A stretch of DNA of 64,000 nt. Origin: Novosphingobium sp. (GTDB lineage: Bacteria; Pseudomonadota; Alphaproteobacteria; Sphingomonadales; Sphingomonadaceae). The notes beneath the pieces are model-generated. The model was not told the origin of the DNA and made no database searches. It worked only from the letters and a program-made list of their open reading frames with translations. Location of the stretch: NCBI RefSeq assembly GCF_039595395.1, contig NZ_JBCNLP010000006.1:625001-689000 (forward strand). The letters are read 5' to 3'. Shown here piece after piece: positions 49,272 through 58,529 of the stretch; within the stretch, counting starts at the first letter, position 1; each line of letters begins with the position of its first letter. The position numbers and the translations under genes were made by a program.

Positions 49272-50774
49272 TCAGTCGCCCAGCAGGGCGGTCACCGTCT
49301 TGGTTTCCGTGTAGGCCAAGACGCCTTCCTCACCGACCTCGCGGCCCCAGCCCGATTCCTTCACCCCGCCGAAGGGGGCGGAAGGGTCGTTTATGCCATG
49401 AGTGTTGATCCAGACGGTGCCGGCCTGCAGCCTACGGGCCGTCAGATGCGCGCGGGACAGGTCGCGGGTCCAGATGTTGGCGGCCAGGCCATAGCGTGTG
49501 TCATTGGCGGCTTTGATCACCTCCTCGGGATCGTCGAAGGGCGTGGCGACCAGCACCGGGCCGAAGATTTCCTCACGCACGATCGAGGCCTGCGGATCGG
49601 GGTTGGCAAAGATGGTGGGCTCGACGAAATAGCCCTGATCGGGCCCGGTGCCGCCACCGGTCACCACCTCGGCGCCGCTGGCGCGGCCCTGCGCGATGTA
49701 ATCCAGCACGCGCTGCTGCTGCGCGCGCGAGACCAGCGGGCCCAGCACCGTATCGGGATCGCGGCCATGGCCCAGCTTGAAGCTTTTGGCCGCCGCCGCC
49801 ACGCCTTCGACCACCCGGTCGAACACCGAACGCTCGACATAGAGGCGCGAGGCGGCCAGGCACACCTGCCCCGAGTTGAAGAAGATCGCCAGCGCCGCGC
49901 CGATCGCCGCCTTGTCCAGATCGGCATCGGCAAAGATCAGCGAGGGCGACTTGCCGCCCAGTTCCAGCGTCACGCGTTTCAGATCATGCGCGGCGGTCTG
50001 GACGATCTGCTTGCCCACGCGGGCCGAACCGGTGAAGGCGATCTTGTCGACGCCGGGGTGTTCGACCAGGGCCAGCCCCGCCTCATGCCCGTAACCGGTG
50101 ACGATGTTGAGCACGCCCTCGGGCAGGCCCGCCTCCAGCGCCAGCTCGCCAAGGCGCAGCGCGGTGAGCGGCGTCACCTCCGAGGGTTTGAGCACGATGG
50201 TGCAACCTGCCGCCAGCGCTGTGGCGATCTTCCACGCCGCCATCGCCAGCGGATAGTTCCAGGGCACGATCTGGCCGACCACGCCGATGGGTTCGCGCAG
50301 CGAATAGGAGTGATACTGCCGCCCGTCGCCGGAAATCGGGTTCACCTGCCCGCCGATCTTGGAGCACCAGCCCGCCATATAGCGGAAGATGTCCACCGCC
50401 GCAGGCACATCCACGGCCAGCGCGTGATGCACCGCCTTGCCATTGTCATAGCTTTCCAGCAGCGCCAGTTCCGCGGCATTGTCCTCGATCTTGCGGGCGA
50501 TGGTCTCGATGATCCTGGCCCGGTCGAGCGGGCGCATGCGCGACCATGCCGCGCTTTCGAAAGCCTTGCGCGCGGACTTCACCGCCAGATCGATGTCCTC
50601 CGCGCCTCCGGCAGGCACATGGGCGAAGATCTGGCCGGTGGCGGGGTCCTCGACGGCGATGCTGCGGCCATCTTGCGCAGCAATGCGCTCGGCGCCGATC
50701 AGCATGGTGGTGTCGGGCATGCGCACGGGCGGCACCATGCTGATGGTTTCGGGGGCAAGTGTGTCAGTGGTCAT
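49272..50774 (-). CDS. NAD-dependent aldehyde dehydrogenase
   Basis: 500 residues. Catalytic C305 in SGQVCLAASR, VTLELGGKSPS with the general base, FTGSARVGKQI cofactor loop, and IVPWNYPLAMAAWK oxyanion region. It is of the betaine/phenylacetaldehyde-type ALDH group. It lies 68 bases after the P450 gene on the same strand, so P450 and ALDH form an operon; the alcohol dehydrogenase divergent from the P450 would supply the aldehyde. It is a paralogue of the ALDH at 36791-38278 with a different N-terminus. Confidence 0.92.
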   Translation of the reverse strand: MTTDTLAPETISMVPPVRMPDTTMLIGAERIAAQDGRSIAVEDPATGQIFAHVPAGGAEDIDLAVKSARKAFESAAWSRMRPLDRARIIETIARKIEDNAAELALLESYDNGKAVHHALAVDVPAAVDIFRYMAGWCSKIGGQVNPISGDGRQYHSYSLREPIGVVGQIVPWNYPLAMAAWKIATALAAGCTIVLKPSEVTPLTALRLGELALEAGLPEGVLNIVTGYGHEAGLALVEHPGVDKIAFTGSARVGKQIVQTAAHDLKRVTLELGGKSPSLIFADADLDKAAIGAALAIFFNSGQVCLAASRLYVERSVFDRVVEGVAAAAKSFKLGHGRDPDTVLGPLVSRAQQQRVLDYIAQGRASGAEVVTGGGTGPDQGYFVEPTIFANPDPQASIVREEIFGPVLVATPFDDPEEVIKAANDTRYGLAANIWTRDLSRAHLTARRLQAGTVWINTHGINDPSAPFGGVKESGWGREVGEEGVLAYTETKTVTALLGD

Positions 50775-50842
50775 GGCGCTGGCTCCATTGCAAAAAGCGA
50801 CCGCACCCGCGCGGCGGGCGCGGCCCAGGGGAGAACCGTTAT

Positions 50843-52144
50843 TCAGCGTTTGGTGAAGCGGATGGGCAAGGTCTTGTAACCGCCCACGAAATTGGTCTCG
50901 ACCATGCGCGGGTCACCGGCCAGTTCGATGCTGCCCAGATGCGGCAGCAGTTCCTCGAACAGCACGCGCATCTCCAGCTTGGCCAGATGCTGGCCCAGGC
51001 ACATATGCGGGCCAAAGCCGAAAGCGATATGCGGATTGGGTGAGCGGGTGATGTCGAAACGCGTCGGGTCGGCAAACACCTCCTCGTCACGGTTGCCCGA
51101 GGGGTAGCACATCATCAGCCGGTCCATGGCGCGGATGGTCTGGCCGCGCACCTGCGTTTCCTCCACGGCGTTGCGCATGAAATGCTTGACCGGGCTGGTC
51201 CAGCGGATGGCCTCATCGACCAGCCCCTTCACCAGCGAGGGGGCTTCCTTCAGCTTCGCGAAATTCTCCGGGTAAAGCAGCATGCCGTGCAGGCCTCCCG
51301 CCGTGGAGGAGGATGTGGTGTCATGCCCGGCCGTGGCGATGGCCACGTAATAGCCATTGGCCTCGTCGCGCGGGATCGGCGCGCCATTGACCTGCGCATT
51401 GGCGATCAGCGAAAGCATGTCGTCGGTGGGATGGGCGCGGCGCTGGGCGCTCAGATCGTCGAAATAGGCGTAGAAGTCCTCCAGCGTTGCGGCCCACATT
51501 CTGGCGGCGGCCACCGGATCGGCAACCATCTCGGGGCGCTGTTCCTCGGGATCGTGGACGCCGAAGAACTCCTGAGTCAGTTTCAGCATGCGCGGCTCGT
51601 CCTCGGGCGGCACACCGAACAGGGTCATGATGACGCGCAGCGGGTAATGCAGCGCGAAATCGCGGACAAAGTCGCATTCGCCATCGAAACTGAGCAGTTT
51701 TTCAACGCTCTGGCGCGCCAGGGCGCGGATTTGGTCTTCCAGCTTGGCGATCCGGCTGGGCATGAACCAGCTCTGCGTGAGGTTGCGATAGGCCGCGTGC
51801 TCGGGCGGGTCCATATAAGTCAGCGAGGAGATCAGCCGCAGCGAGCCGCCGTTGATCTGCCGCATAAAGGCGTCCGAGGCGCGATCGTTGAGGATCGGAT
51901 TGTGATCGGCATTGTGGAACAGTTTGGCGTTCAGCTCGATCGCGCGGATGTCGGCATGTTTGGTGACGATCCAGATCGGATCATAGCCCTCCACCTCGGC
52001 CACACCGAGCGGCATGTTCTCGCGCAGCCACTGGAAGGCGGGATAGATGACCTTGTCATCGGTGTAGGATTTGGGCGCGATGACGATCCGGGCGATATCC
52101 TCGGGGATCAGCGGGCGCAACCCGGCTTCGAGTGTGGCGGTCAT
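50843..52144 (-). CDS. Cytochrome P450 (bacterial class I)
   Basis: 433 residues from the ATG at 52144 (GAGAGG upstream). I-helix AGHDTTSSSTAGG, K-helix region (EAIRW), heme loop FGFGPHMCLGQHLAKLE with the thiolate at C382. Length and motifs fit soluble P450s such as the CYP108/CYP111/CYP125-like groups that hydroxylate terpenoids, steroids or branched alkyl chains; I cannot fix the family. No ferredoxin or ferredoxin reductase gene is adjacent, so redox partners must come from elsewhere. It is divergent from the alcohol dehydrogenase with operator F between them. Confidence 0.92.
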   Translation of the reverse strand: MTATLEAGLRPLIPEDIARIVIAPKSYTDDKVIYPAFQWLRENMPLGVAEVEGYDPIWIVTKHADIRAIELNAKLFHNADHNPILNDRASDAFMRQINGGSLRLISSLTYMDPPEHAAYRNLTQSWFMPSRIAKLEDQIRALARQSVEKLLSFDGECDFVRDFALHYPLRVIMTLFGVPPEDEPRMLKLTQEFFGVHDPEEQRPEMVADPVAAARMWAATLEDFYAYFDDLSAQRRAHPTDDMLSLIANAQVNGAPIPRDEANGYYVAIATAGHDTTSSSTAGGLHGMLLYPENFAKLKEAPSLVKGLVDEAIRWTSPVKHFMRNAVEETQVRGQTIRAMDRLMMCYPSGNRDEEVFADPTRFDITRSPNPHIAFGFGPHMCLGQHLAKLEMRVLFEELLPHLGSIELAGDPRMVETNFVGGYKTLPIRFTKR

Positions 52145-52225
52145 GGGGGTCCTCTCGTCGCAACATCTTATGTTTTGCGTATGAGTTATACGTAATGCTG
52201 GACAGGGACCGCCGTCAATTCTAAT

Positions 52226-52242
52226 AAAAGGTCGGACCAAAA
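52226..52242. promoter_or_regulatory. Putative GntR operator F, divergent P450 / alcohol dehydrogenase
   Basis: AAAAGGT-CGG-ACCAAAA. The GGT-N3-ACC core and AT-rich flanks agree with the other sites, but the arms beyond the core are not inverted copies; this is the weakest of the six. Confidence 0.45.
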
Positions 52243-52352
52243 GCGGTGAAACTGCGCGAAATGCGCGGATTTCCGTCCGCTATGGCCGATCCGGCCCGTT
52301 TTCGCCTGCCGGAATTTGAATAGACCGCATGAAAATGAATAGGAGGATGCCG

Positions 52353-53459
52353 ATGGATGTGACAGCAGCGGTGGTGAGAAAGGCCGGCGATCCTTTCACC
52401 CTGGAAAAGCTCAAAATGGGGGCGATACAGGCCGATGAGGTGCTGGTCCGGATCGTCGGGACCGGGCTGTGCCACACCGATCTGGTGGTGCGCGATCAGG
52501 TGCTGCCCACGCCTTTGCCGGCCGTGCTGGGGCATGAAGGCGCCGGTGTGATCGAGGCGGTTGGCGCCGATGTCTCCCGGCTGGTGCCGGGCGACCATGT
52601 GGTGCTGGGCTTTGCCGCTTGCCGGGTTTGCGATGCCTGCCGGTCCGGCCATCCCTCCTATTGCGCGCAGTTTACCGCGCTCAATTTCGGCGGATGCCGA
52701 GCGGATGGCAGCACTTGCCTTCATAATGATACCGGCAAGGTCAGCAGCCATTTCTTCGGCCAGTCCTCCTTTGCCACCCATGCGGTGGTGGCCGCGCAGA
52801 ATGCGGTGAAGGTGGACAAGGACGTGCCGCTTTCGTTGCTCGGCCCGCTGGGCTGCGGGATCATGACGGGGGCGGGCACGGTGTTCAACGTGCTCGACAC
52901 GCAGGAGGGGGAGACGGTGCTGGTGATCGGCGGCGGCCCGGTCGGGCTGAGCGCGGTGATGGCGGCCAAGGTGCGCGGCGCCTCGCGCATCGTGCTGGCC
53001 GATCCGGTGGCGGCCCGCAGGGCGGCGGCGCTGGATCTGGGGGCGAGCGATGTGATCGATGTGGCCGCCGGCGATATGGCCGAGCAATTGCGCGCCCTGC
53101 TGCCTCAGGGCGTGAACGGCGTGCTGGACACCTCTGGCGTGCCAAAGGCGATCGAAGGCGGGGTGGCCTGCCTGGCCACGCGTGGGCGGCTGGCGACGGT
53201 GGGAGTGCCGCGCGCGCTGGATGCCACGATCTCGCTCAACATCGTGCAGATGCTCTCGCGCGGGATTTCAGTCTGCGGTGTGACCGAGGGCGATTGCGAT
53301 CCCCAGACCTTCCTGCCCGAGTTGATCGCGCTCTATCGCGAGGGGCGTTTCCCCTTCGACCGGTTGATCACCACCTATCCGCTGGCGCGGATCAATGAGG
53401 CGGTTGCGGCTCAGCATGCCGGGGCCTGCGTGAAAGTGGTGCTGACGATGCCTGAATAA
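52353..53459 (+). CDS. Zinc-dependent alcohol dehydrogenase, aryl-alcohol (XylB-like) type
   Basis: 368 residues from the ATG at 52353, preceded by AGGAGG. Catalytic zinc ligands in GTGLCHTDLVV and LGHEGAGVIEAVG, structural zinc cysteines in CRVCDACRSGHPSYC, NAD fold VLVIGGGPVGLSAVMAAKVRGAS. The long loop and C-terminus match class-III-like bacterial benzyl/perillyl/geraniol-type alcohol dehydrogenases. It oxidises a primary alcohol, plausibly the P450 product, to an aldehyde for the nearby ALDH. Three steps (hydroxylation, alcohol, aldehyde oxidation) would turn a methyl group into a carboxylate for CoA transfer; this ordering is inference. Confidence 0.92.
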   Translation: MDVTAAVVRKAGDPFTLEKLKMGAIQADEVLVRIVGTGLCHTDLVVRDQVLPTPLPAVLGHEGAGVIEAVGADVSRLVPGDHVVLGFAACRVCDACRSGHPSYCAQFTALNFGGCRADGSTCLHNDTGKVSSHFFGQSSFATHAVVAAQNAVKVDKDVPLSLLGPLGCGIMTGAGTVFNVLDTQEGETVLVIGGGPVGLSAVMAAKVRGASRIVLADPVAARRAAALDLGASDVIDVAAGDMAEQLRALLPQGVNGVLDTSGVPKAIEGGVACLATRGRLATVGVPRALDATISLNIVQMLSRGISVCGVTEGDCDPQTFLPELIALYREGRFPFDRLITTYPLARINEAVAAQHAGACVKVVLTMPE

Positions 53460-53478
53460 GTCCGGTTGCGCCGCGGCG

Positions 53479-54183
53479 TCAGGGATCTGTTCTGGCGCCG
53501 CGGATTGCTTCGTAATGGCGGAAGAAAGCTTGCTGGCGCAGCAGGCCGAAGAAATCGAGCATCAGCGGCAGGGCGCGTTCGACCATGGTCACCGCCTCGC
53601 CGATGTCCACGCGCCCCTCGATGCGCTGCAGAAAGGTGGTGGCTTCCCACCGGCCCACGAAGTCGGCGGCATCGAGATAGAAGCCCAGAATGTCGGGCGT
53701 GTAGTTCAGATGGCCATCGAAGCCGCTCTTGCGCATCTCGCCCCAGATCCGCACGAATTGCGCCGAGGAGAGCGACAGCATATCGCCGCCCTCGGTCTCG
53801 ATGATGTCGAGGATGCCGATGCTGGCGAGGGTGCGGGCATCGGCTTCGGCCTCGGGATAATGTTCGGCCAGCGAGGCGATCGACACCGGCGGCCCATCGG
53901 TGCCCGAACGATGAGCGACCAATTGCTCCAGCTTGTCGAGCGCGCTGGCGCCCACGCCGCCCTGCGCGCCATCGCCATCCATCAGGGCACCGATCTGCGC
54001 CAGAGTCAGCCGGCTGTCCTGCTGCAACTGGCGGATGGCGAGAATGGCGCTGACATGCTTCTCGCTGTAATCGGCGACATTGCGGCGCGGGCGATCGGGC
54101 TCGGGAATGAGCTTGTGGCGCAGATAAACACGGATCGTCTCACGATGAACGCCCGTCCGCGTTTCGAGATCACGCATCTTCAT
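53479..54183 (-). CDS. MerR-family transcriptional regulator
   Basis: 234 residues from the ATG at 54183; no ribosome site is clear, and an ATG at 54177 is also possible. N-terminal MerR winged helix (MRDLETRTGVHRETIRVYLRHKLIPEPDRPRRNVADYSEKHVSAILAIRQLQQDSRLTLAQIGALM). The C-terminal ~150 residues form an unfamiliar, mostly helical domain without the metal-binding cysteines of heavy-metal sensors, so it probably senses an organic ligand. It converges on the alcohol dehydrogenase gene at the edge of the island, but no link to the six operators is seen. Confidence 0.82.
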   Translation of the reverse strand: MKMRDLETRTGVHRETIRVYLRHKLIPEPDRPRRNVADYSEKHVSAILAIRQLQQDSRLTLAQIGALMDGDGAQGGVGASALDKLEQLVAHRSGTDGPPVSIASLAEHYPEAEADARTLASIGILDIIETEGGDMLSLSSAQFVRIWGEMRKSGFDGHLNYTPDILGFYLDAADFVGRWEATTFLQRIEGRVDIGEAVTMVERALPLMLDFFGLLRQQAFFRHYEAIRGARTDP

Positions 54184-54312
54184 GGCAAGGGTTAGACCAT
54201 TGCTCTGGCCAATGGGCAACCGAGGTTAGGAAATTTTCCTGTGTCAGCGGGAGGTGGGAGATTGACCGGAGTGGTTCGGCCATCTGATGGACAGCGGCCC
54301 TCCGCACGGTCA

Positions 54313-55323
54313 TCACCCGCTTGCACCGTCCACCCATGTCATTTTCCATAATTTGGGCGGCATCGGCTGATCGCCGGAAGGGCCTTTCATCGCCAGCATC
54401 AGGGCGCGGGCCAGGTCTTCTCCAATGTCTCTTACCGGCACAGAAAAGCAACTAAGCGGCGGCTGCAGAGCGGCGCAGGCGGCCGTGTGGCGAAAGCCGA
54501 CGATGGCGATGTCGCGACCGGGTTCCAGCCCGCAGGCGCGCAGGCTGGCATAGGCCCCCACCGCGCCATTCTCGCCCATGACGAAGATCGCGGTTGGCGG
54601 GCGATCCAGCGCCAGCATTGCGGTGGTGACCTGCGCGCATTGCTGGGCGCTGTCGGATCCGGCGTAAAGCAGGTCGGGGTCGAAGGGCAGCTTCGCGCCC
54701 TGCAGCGCCGCCTTGTAGCGTGCGGTCACCAGATGGCTGAAATTGACCCCGGGGCCGGAGGTGATGAGCGCGATCCGTTCATGACCGGCGGCCAGAAAAC
54801 GCGCCATGACGGTATCGACCATATCCTCGAAATCGAGATCGATGCTGGGATAGATGCCCGCCGTCTCGCTGCGGCCAAGGGTGATGAAGGGCGTATTTTG
54901 CGCCAGCAGCAAGGCGATCCGCGCATCCTGGCTCTGCGTGGCGGCCAGGATCCATCCATCCGCAATGCCGCGTCGCAGATGCCGCTCCAGCACCTCAAGC
55001 GGGTTCTGCTCGATTCGCCACAGCAGCACGACCAGTTCCAGCCCGTTCTCGTCCAGCACCGTCTGCACGCCATTGAGGATCGAGAGAAAGAACGGGTCAC
55101 CATAGGTCATGCTGTCGGGCCCGACCGGCAGCAGGAAGGCCGCCGTTCCGGTGCGCTTGCGGCGCAGCGACTGTCCGGCCTGGTTGGGGGTGTATCCCAG
55201 CTTTCCCGCCATTTCGATCACCCGCTTGCGGGTGGCTTCGCTGACATCCTTGCGGCCGTTCAGCGCGCGCGACACCGTGCCGATCGACAGGTTCAGATGC
55301 GTGGCGAGTGATCGAATATCCAT
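54313..55323 (-). CDS. LacI-family transcriptional regulator
   Basis: 336 residues from the ATG at 55323 (GGGAAGG upstream). N-terminal helix-turn-helix and hinge (MDIRSLATHLNLSIGTVSRALNGRKDVSEATRKRVIEMAGKLGYTPNQAGQSLRRKRTG), then a periplasmic-binding-protein-like sensor domain. It is divergent from the GH31 glycosidase gene with a perfect LacI-type operator between them. It should repress that gene until a sugar, probably a xylose- or glucose-containing oligomer, is present. Confidence 0.93.
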   Translation of the reverse strand: MDIRSLATHLNLSIGTVSRALNGRKDVSEATRKRVIEMAGKLGYTPNQAGQSLRRKRTGTAAFLLPVGPDSMTYGDPFFLSILNGVQTVLDENGLELVVLLWRIEQNPLEVLERHLRRGIADGWILAATQSQDARIALLLAQNTPFITLGRSETAGIYPSIDLDFEDMVDTVMARFLAAGHERIALITSGPGVNFSHLVTARYKAALQGAKLPFDPDLLYAGSDSAQQCAQVTTAMLALDRPPTAIFVMGENGAVGAYASLRACGLEPGRDIAIVGFRHTAACAALQPPLSCFSVPVRDIGEDLARALMLAMKGPSGDQPMPPKLWKMTWVDGASG

Positions 55324-55390
55324 CTTCCTTCCCTTGCATGCACGGCAGCGATTGCAAGCCTTGACATTACTCCGACTATTCACGACAAGG

Positions 55391-55406
55391 CCGTAAACGT
55401 TTACGG
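55391..55406. promoter_or_regulatory. LacI-family operator
   Basis: CCGTAAACGTTTACGG, a perfect 16-base palindrome with the central CG typical of LacI-type sites. It lies between the LacI start (55323) and the GH31 start (55432), 25 bases from the latter. Confidence 0.88.
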
Positions 55407-55431
55407 AAAAAAGTGAATGGAGGGGATGACG

Positions 55432-58359
55432 ATGACGGTACGCGCATTCGTGCGGTGGAGTTTGGCTGCTTCCGCCCTGGCCCTGGCCGCCCCCGCGCTG
55501 GCGCAGGATGCCACCGGGCTGGACGCGAACGGTCACCTCACCACGACAGGCTTGCCGAGCGCGGATGGCTTTGTCTTTCGCAGGCTGGCCGATGGCGTGC
55601 AATTCCGGCGGGGAGGTCTGGCCAAGACCATCCTGTTTTACGGTCCGGACACTGTGCGGGTGAATGCCAATCTCGGCACCAACTATTGGACCGCGCCCAG
55701 TCTGGTGGTGACCGCCAAACCGCAGGCAGTGCCTTTCACCATCGCCGAAACCTCAACCACGCTGACCATTGCCAGCGCGGCGCTCACCATCGAGGTCAAC
55801 AAGGCCACCTCCGCGCTGCGCTTCCTTGATGCGCAGGGCAGGCTCTATACGGAAGAACAGTCGGACAAACCCCAAAGTGTGACCCTGAAGACGATTTCGG
55901 GCGCGCCGACCTATGAGGCCACCAACACCTTCCATCTGCGCGACGACGAGGCGCTGTACGGCTTCGGCTTCACCGCTGACGACACCAGCAACCGGCGCGG
56001 CAAGGATCTGCTGTTGGTGCAGACCAATATGGGCATCATCATCCCGGTGATGATGTCCTCGCGGCGCTATGGCGTGATGTGGGATGTCTATTCCCAGATG
56101 CGCTTCAAGGACGATGCCCAGGGTGCATCGCTCTGGGCGGAAAGCGCGCCGGGCGGGGTCGATTATTATTTTATGGGTGGCAAGACGCCGGATGACGTTG
56201 TGGGGGCCTATCGCGCCTTGACGGGGCAGGCGCCGATGTATCCCAAACAGGCCTTCGGTCTGTTCATGAGCAAGGAGCGTTACAAGACGCAGGACCAGAT
56301 CGTGGATGTGGCGCGCAGCTTTCGCAAGGAAGGCTTCCCGCTCGATTACATCGTGCAGGACTGGCAATATTGGGGCAGCGACAAGGATGGCAGTTGGAGC
56401 GGGATGACCTGGGACCCGGTGCGCTATCCCGACCCTGCGGGCATGACGCGCACGCTGCATGGCATGAACCTCAAGCTGATGGTGTCGATCTGGCCGTCGA
56501 TCGGCAATGATACGGCATTGGCCCATGAACTCGATGCGCAAGGGCTGCGCTTTGCCCCGCTGCACTGGATTTCCAAACATGCCCGCGTCTATGACGCCTA
56601 CAGCCCGCTGGGCCGACAGATCTACTTCAAGCACATCAAGTCCGGCCTGCTGGACAAAGGCGTCGATGCGCTATGGATGGACGGCACCGAGGTGGAGGTG
56701 AGCAGCGCGATGTGGGACGCGCAGGACAACATCCGCGACACCAAGGCGTTGGGCAGGAACGCGCTGGGCGATTTCACGCGTTATTTGAACCCCTATTCGC
56801 TGCTGACCACGCAAGGCACCTATGATGGCGAACGCGCCACCTCCAACCGGCGGGTCTTCACGCTCACCCGCTCGGCCTGGGCCGGGGCGCAGCGCACCGC
56901 CGCCGCCTCGTGGAGCGGGGACATTTATGCCAGCTGGAAGGTCTTCAAGCAGCAGATCGCGGGTGGTGTCGATGTGACCGTGACGGGCAATCCCTATTGG
57001 ACCCAGGACACCGGCGGCTTTTTCGTGTCGGAGTTTCCCGGTGGCGAGCAGAACCCGGCCTGGCGGGAGCTGTTCGCGCGCTGGCTGCAATATGCCGCCT
57101 TCAACCCGCTGATGCGCATCCATGGCACCGATGTCGAGCGTGAGCCCTATCGCTTCAAAACGCTTGATCCGCAGGTCTATGCCTCGCTGCTGGGCAGCGT
57201 CAATCTGCGCTATCGCCTGCTGCCCTACACCTATGGGCTGAGTTGGAAGGTGACCTCCGCGGGCTACACGCTGATGCGCCCCCTGATGATGGATTTCCCC
57301 GAGGATCGCGCCACCGATACCATCGATGACAGCTTCATGTTCGGCCCCTCGTTTCTGGTCCATCCTGTCACCCGGCCGATGTATCATCGGCAGGCCCCTC
57401 CGGCGGTGACGATACCAGCGAATGCCCTGCGCACACCCGATGGGCAGCCCGGGCTGGCCCTTCAGTATTTTGCGGGCCAATCCTTCGAGAAACCGGTCAG
57501 CACCATGATCGACACCAAAATCGACCATATGTGGCCTGCGCCGCCGCTGGCCGACATGCCGGCAGGCCTGGCCAGCCTCGATCACTTTTCAGCGCGCTGG
57601 ACAGGCATGCTCACCGCTCCTGAAGATGGCACCTATGAGATCGGCGTCGAGGGTGACGATGGCTATCGCCTGATGCTGGCCGGCAAGACCGTGGTCGACG
57701 AATGGAAATCGGGCGAGGCCCGCTATCGCGGCGCCGAGGTCGCGCTCCGGAAGGGGCAGACCATCCCCATCGCCATCGAGTATTATCAGGGCGATGGCGC
57801 GCGCAAGTTGCGTTTGGCGTGGCGTCTGCCGAGCGAGCGCGAGGCTGCCGCCAGATTGGCGCAGGCCGCGCAGGATCTTTCCGTTACCACTTATCTGCCT
57901 CAGGGCGCCGGATGGTATGATTTCTGGACGAACGAGCATTACGCCGGTGGCCAGCGTGTCACGCGGCAGGCTCCCCTCGATATTCTGCCGCTTTATGTGC
58001 GGGCCGGATCGATCGTGCCCATGGGGCCGGTGCAGCATTATGCGACCGAATTGCCCAAGGCGCCCTATGAAATCCGCATCTATTCCGGCGCCGACGCGCG
58101 TTTCACCATCTATGAGGACGACAACGAGACATACGACTATGAAAAGGGCCAATATGCCACCTATGATCTGGTGTGGAACGACCGTGCCCGCAGTCTGACC
58201 ATCAGTGGGCGCAAGGGCTCTTTCCCCCGCCTTGTCCAGCAGCGGCGGCTCGATCTGGTGCTGATGACCCCGCGCAACGCCACTGGTGCAGCGCCGGCCG
58301 TGGCCAAGAGGATGGTGAACTATACCGGGGCGGCCACCACCGTGTCGTTTGGTCGGTAA
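55432..58359 (+). CDS. Exported GH31 glycosidase with inserted PA14 domain (alpha-xylosidase-like)
   Basis: 975 residues. I chose ATG 55432 because GGAGGGG (55419-55425) is six bases upstream; signal peptide ends at APALA-QD. GH31 N-terminal beta-sandwich, then the catalytic barrel with nucleophile D417 (LWMDGTE) and likely acid/base D497 (WSGDIY). A PA14-like domain fills about 674-800 (YFAGQSF...FSARWTGMLTAPEDGTYEIG). That insertion is known from alpha-xylosidases acting on xyloglucan oligosaccharides. It would release a terminal xylose or glucose in the periplasm or at the surface. Specificity is inferred from architecture. The LacI operator precedes it. Confidence 0.9.
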   Translation: MTVRAFVRWSLAASALALAAPALAQDATGLDANGHLTTTGLPSADGFVFRRLADGVQFRRGGLAKTILFYGPDTVRVNANLGTNYWTAPSLVVTAKPQAVPFTIAETSTTLTIASAALTIEVNKATSALRFLDAQGRLYTEEQSDKPQSVTLKTISGAPTYEATNTFHLRDDEALYGFGFTADDTSNRRGKDLLLVQTNMGIIIPVMMSSRRYGVMWDVYSQMRFKDDAQGASLWAESAPGGVDYYFMGGKTPDDVVGAYRALTGQAPMYPKQAFGLFMSKERYKTQDQIVDVARSFRKEGFPLDYIVQDWQYWGSDKDGSWSGMTWDPVRYPDPAGMTRTLHGMNLKLMVSIWPSIGNDTALAHELDAQGLRFAPLHWISKHARVYDAYSPLGRQIYFKHIKSGLLDKGVDALWMDGTEVEVSSAMWDAQDNIRDTKALGRNALGDFTRYLNPYSLLTTQGTYDGERATSNRRVFTLTRSAWAGAQRTAAASWSGDIYASWKVFKQQIAGGVDVTVTGNPYWTQDTGGFFVSEFPGGEQNPAWRELFARWLQYAAFNPLMRIHGTDVEREPYRFKTLDPQVYASLLGSVNLRYRLLPYTYGLSWKVTSAGYTLMRPLMMDFPEDRATDTIDDSFMFGPSFLVHPVTRPMYHRQAPPAVTIPANALRTPDGQPGLALQYFAGQSFEKPVSTMIDTKIDHMWPAPPLADMPAGLASLDHFSARWTGMLTAPEDGTYEIGVEGDDGYRLMLAGKTVVDEWKSGEARYRGAEVALRKGQTIPIAIEYYQGDGARKLRLAWRLPSEREAAARLAQAAQDLSVTTYLPQGAGWYDFWTNEHYAGGQRVTRQAPLDILPLYVRAGSIVPMGPVQHYATELPKAPYEIRIYSGADARFTIYEDDNETYDYEKGQYATYDLVWNDRARSLTISGRKGSFPRLVQQRRLDLVLMTPRNATGAAPAVAKRMVNYTGAATTVSFGR

Positions 58360-58529
58360 GGAGGCGATGAAGGGAATTAAGCTGAACAGTACATTCTTGC
58401 GGGGCGCTCACAGATGGTTGTCCGGAGCGGCAGGTTTCAAACTTCGTCCTTTCTGCTGCCGACCTTCGTTCATTTTCAATTCCTGACACATTGCGCTTGA
58501 CCCTTGGCGCCCCCGCGCTTCACATTTCC

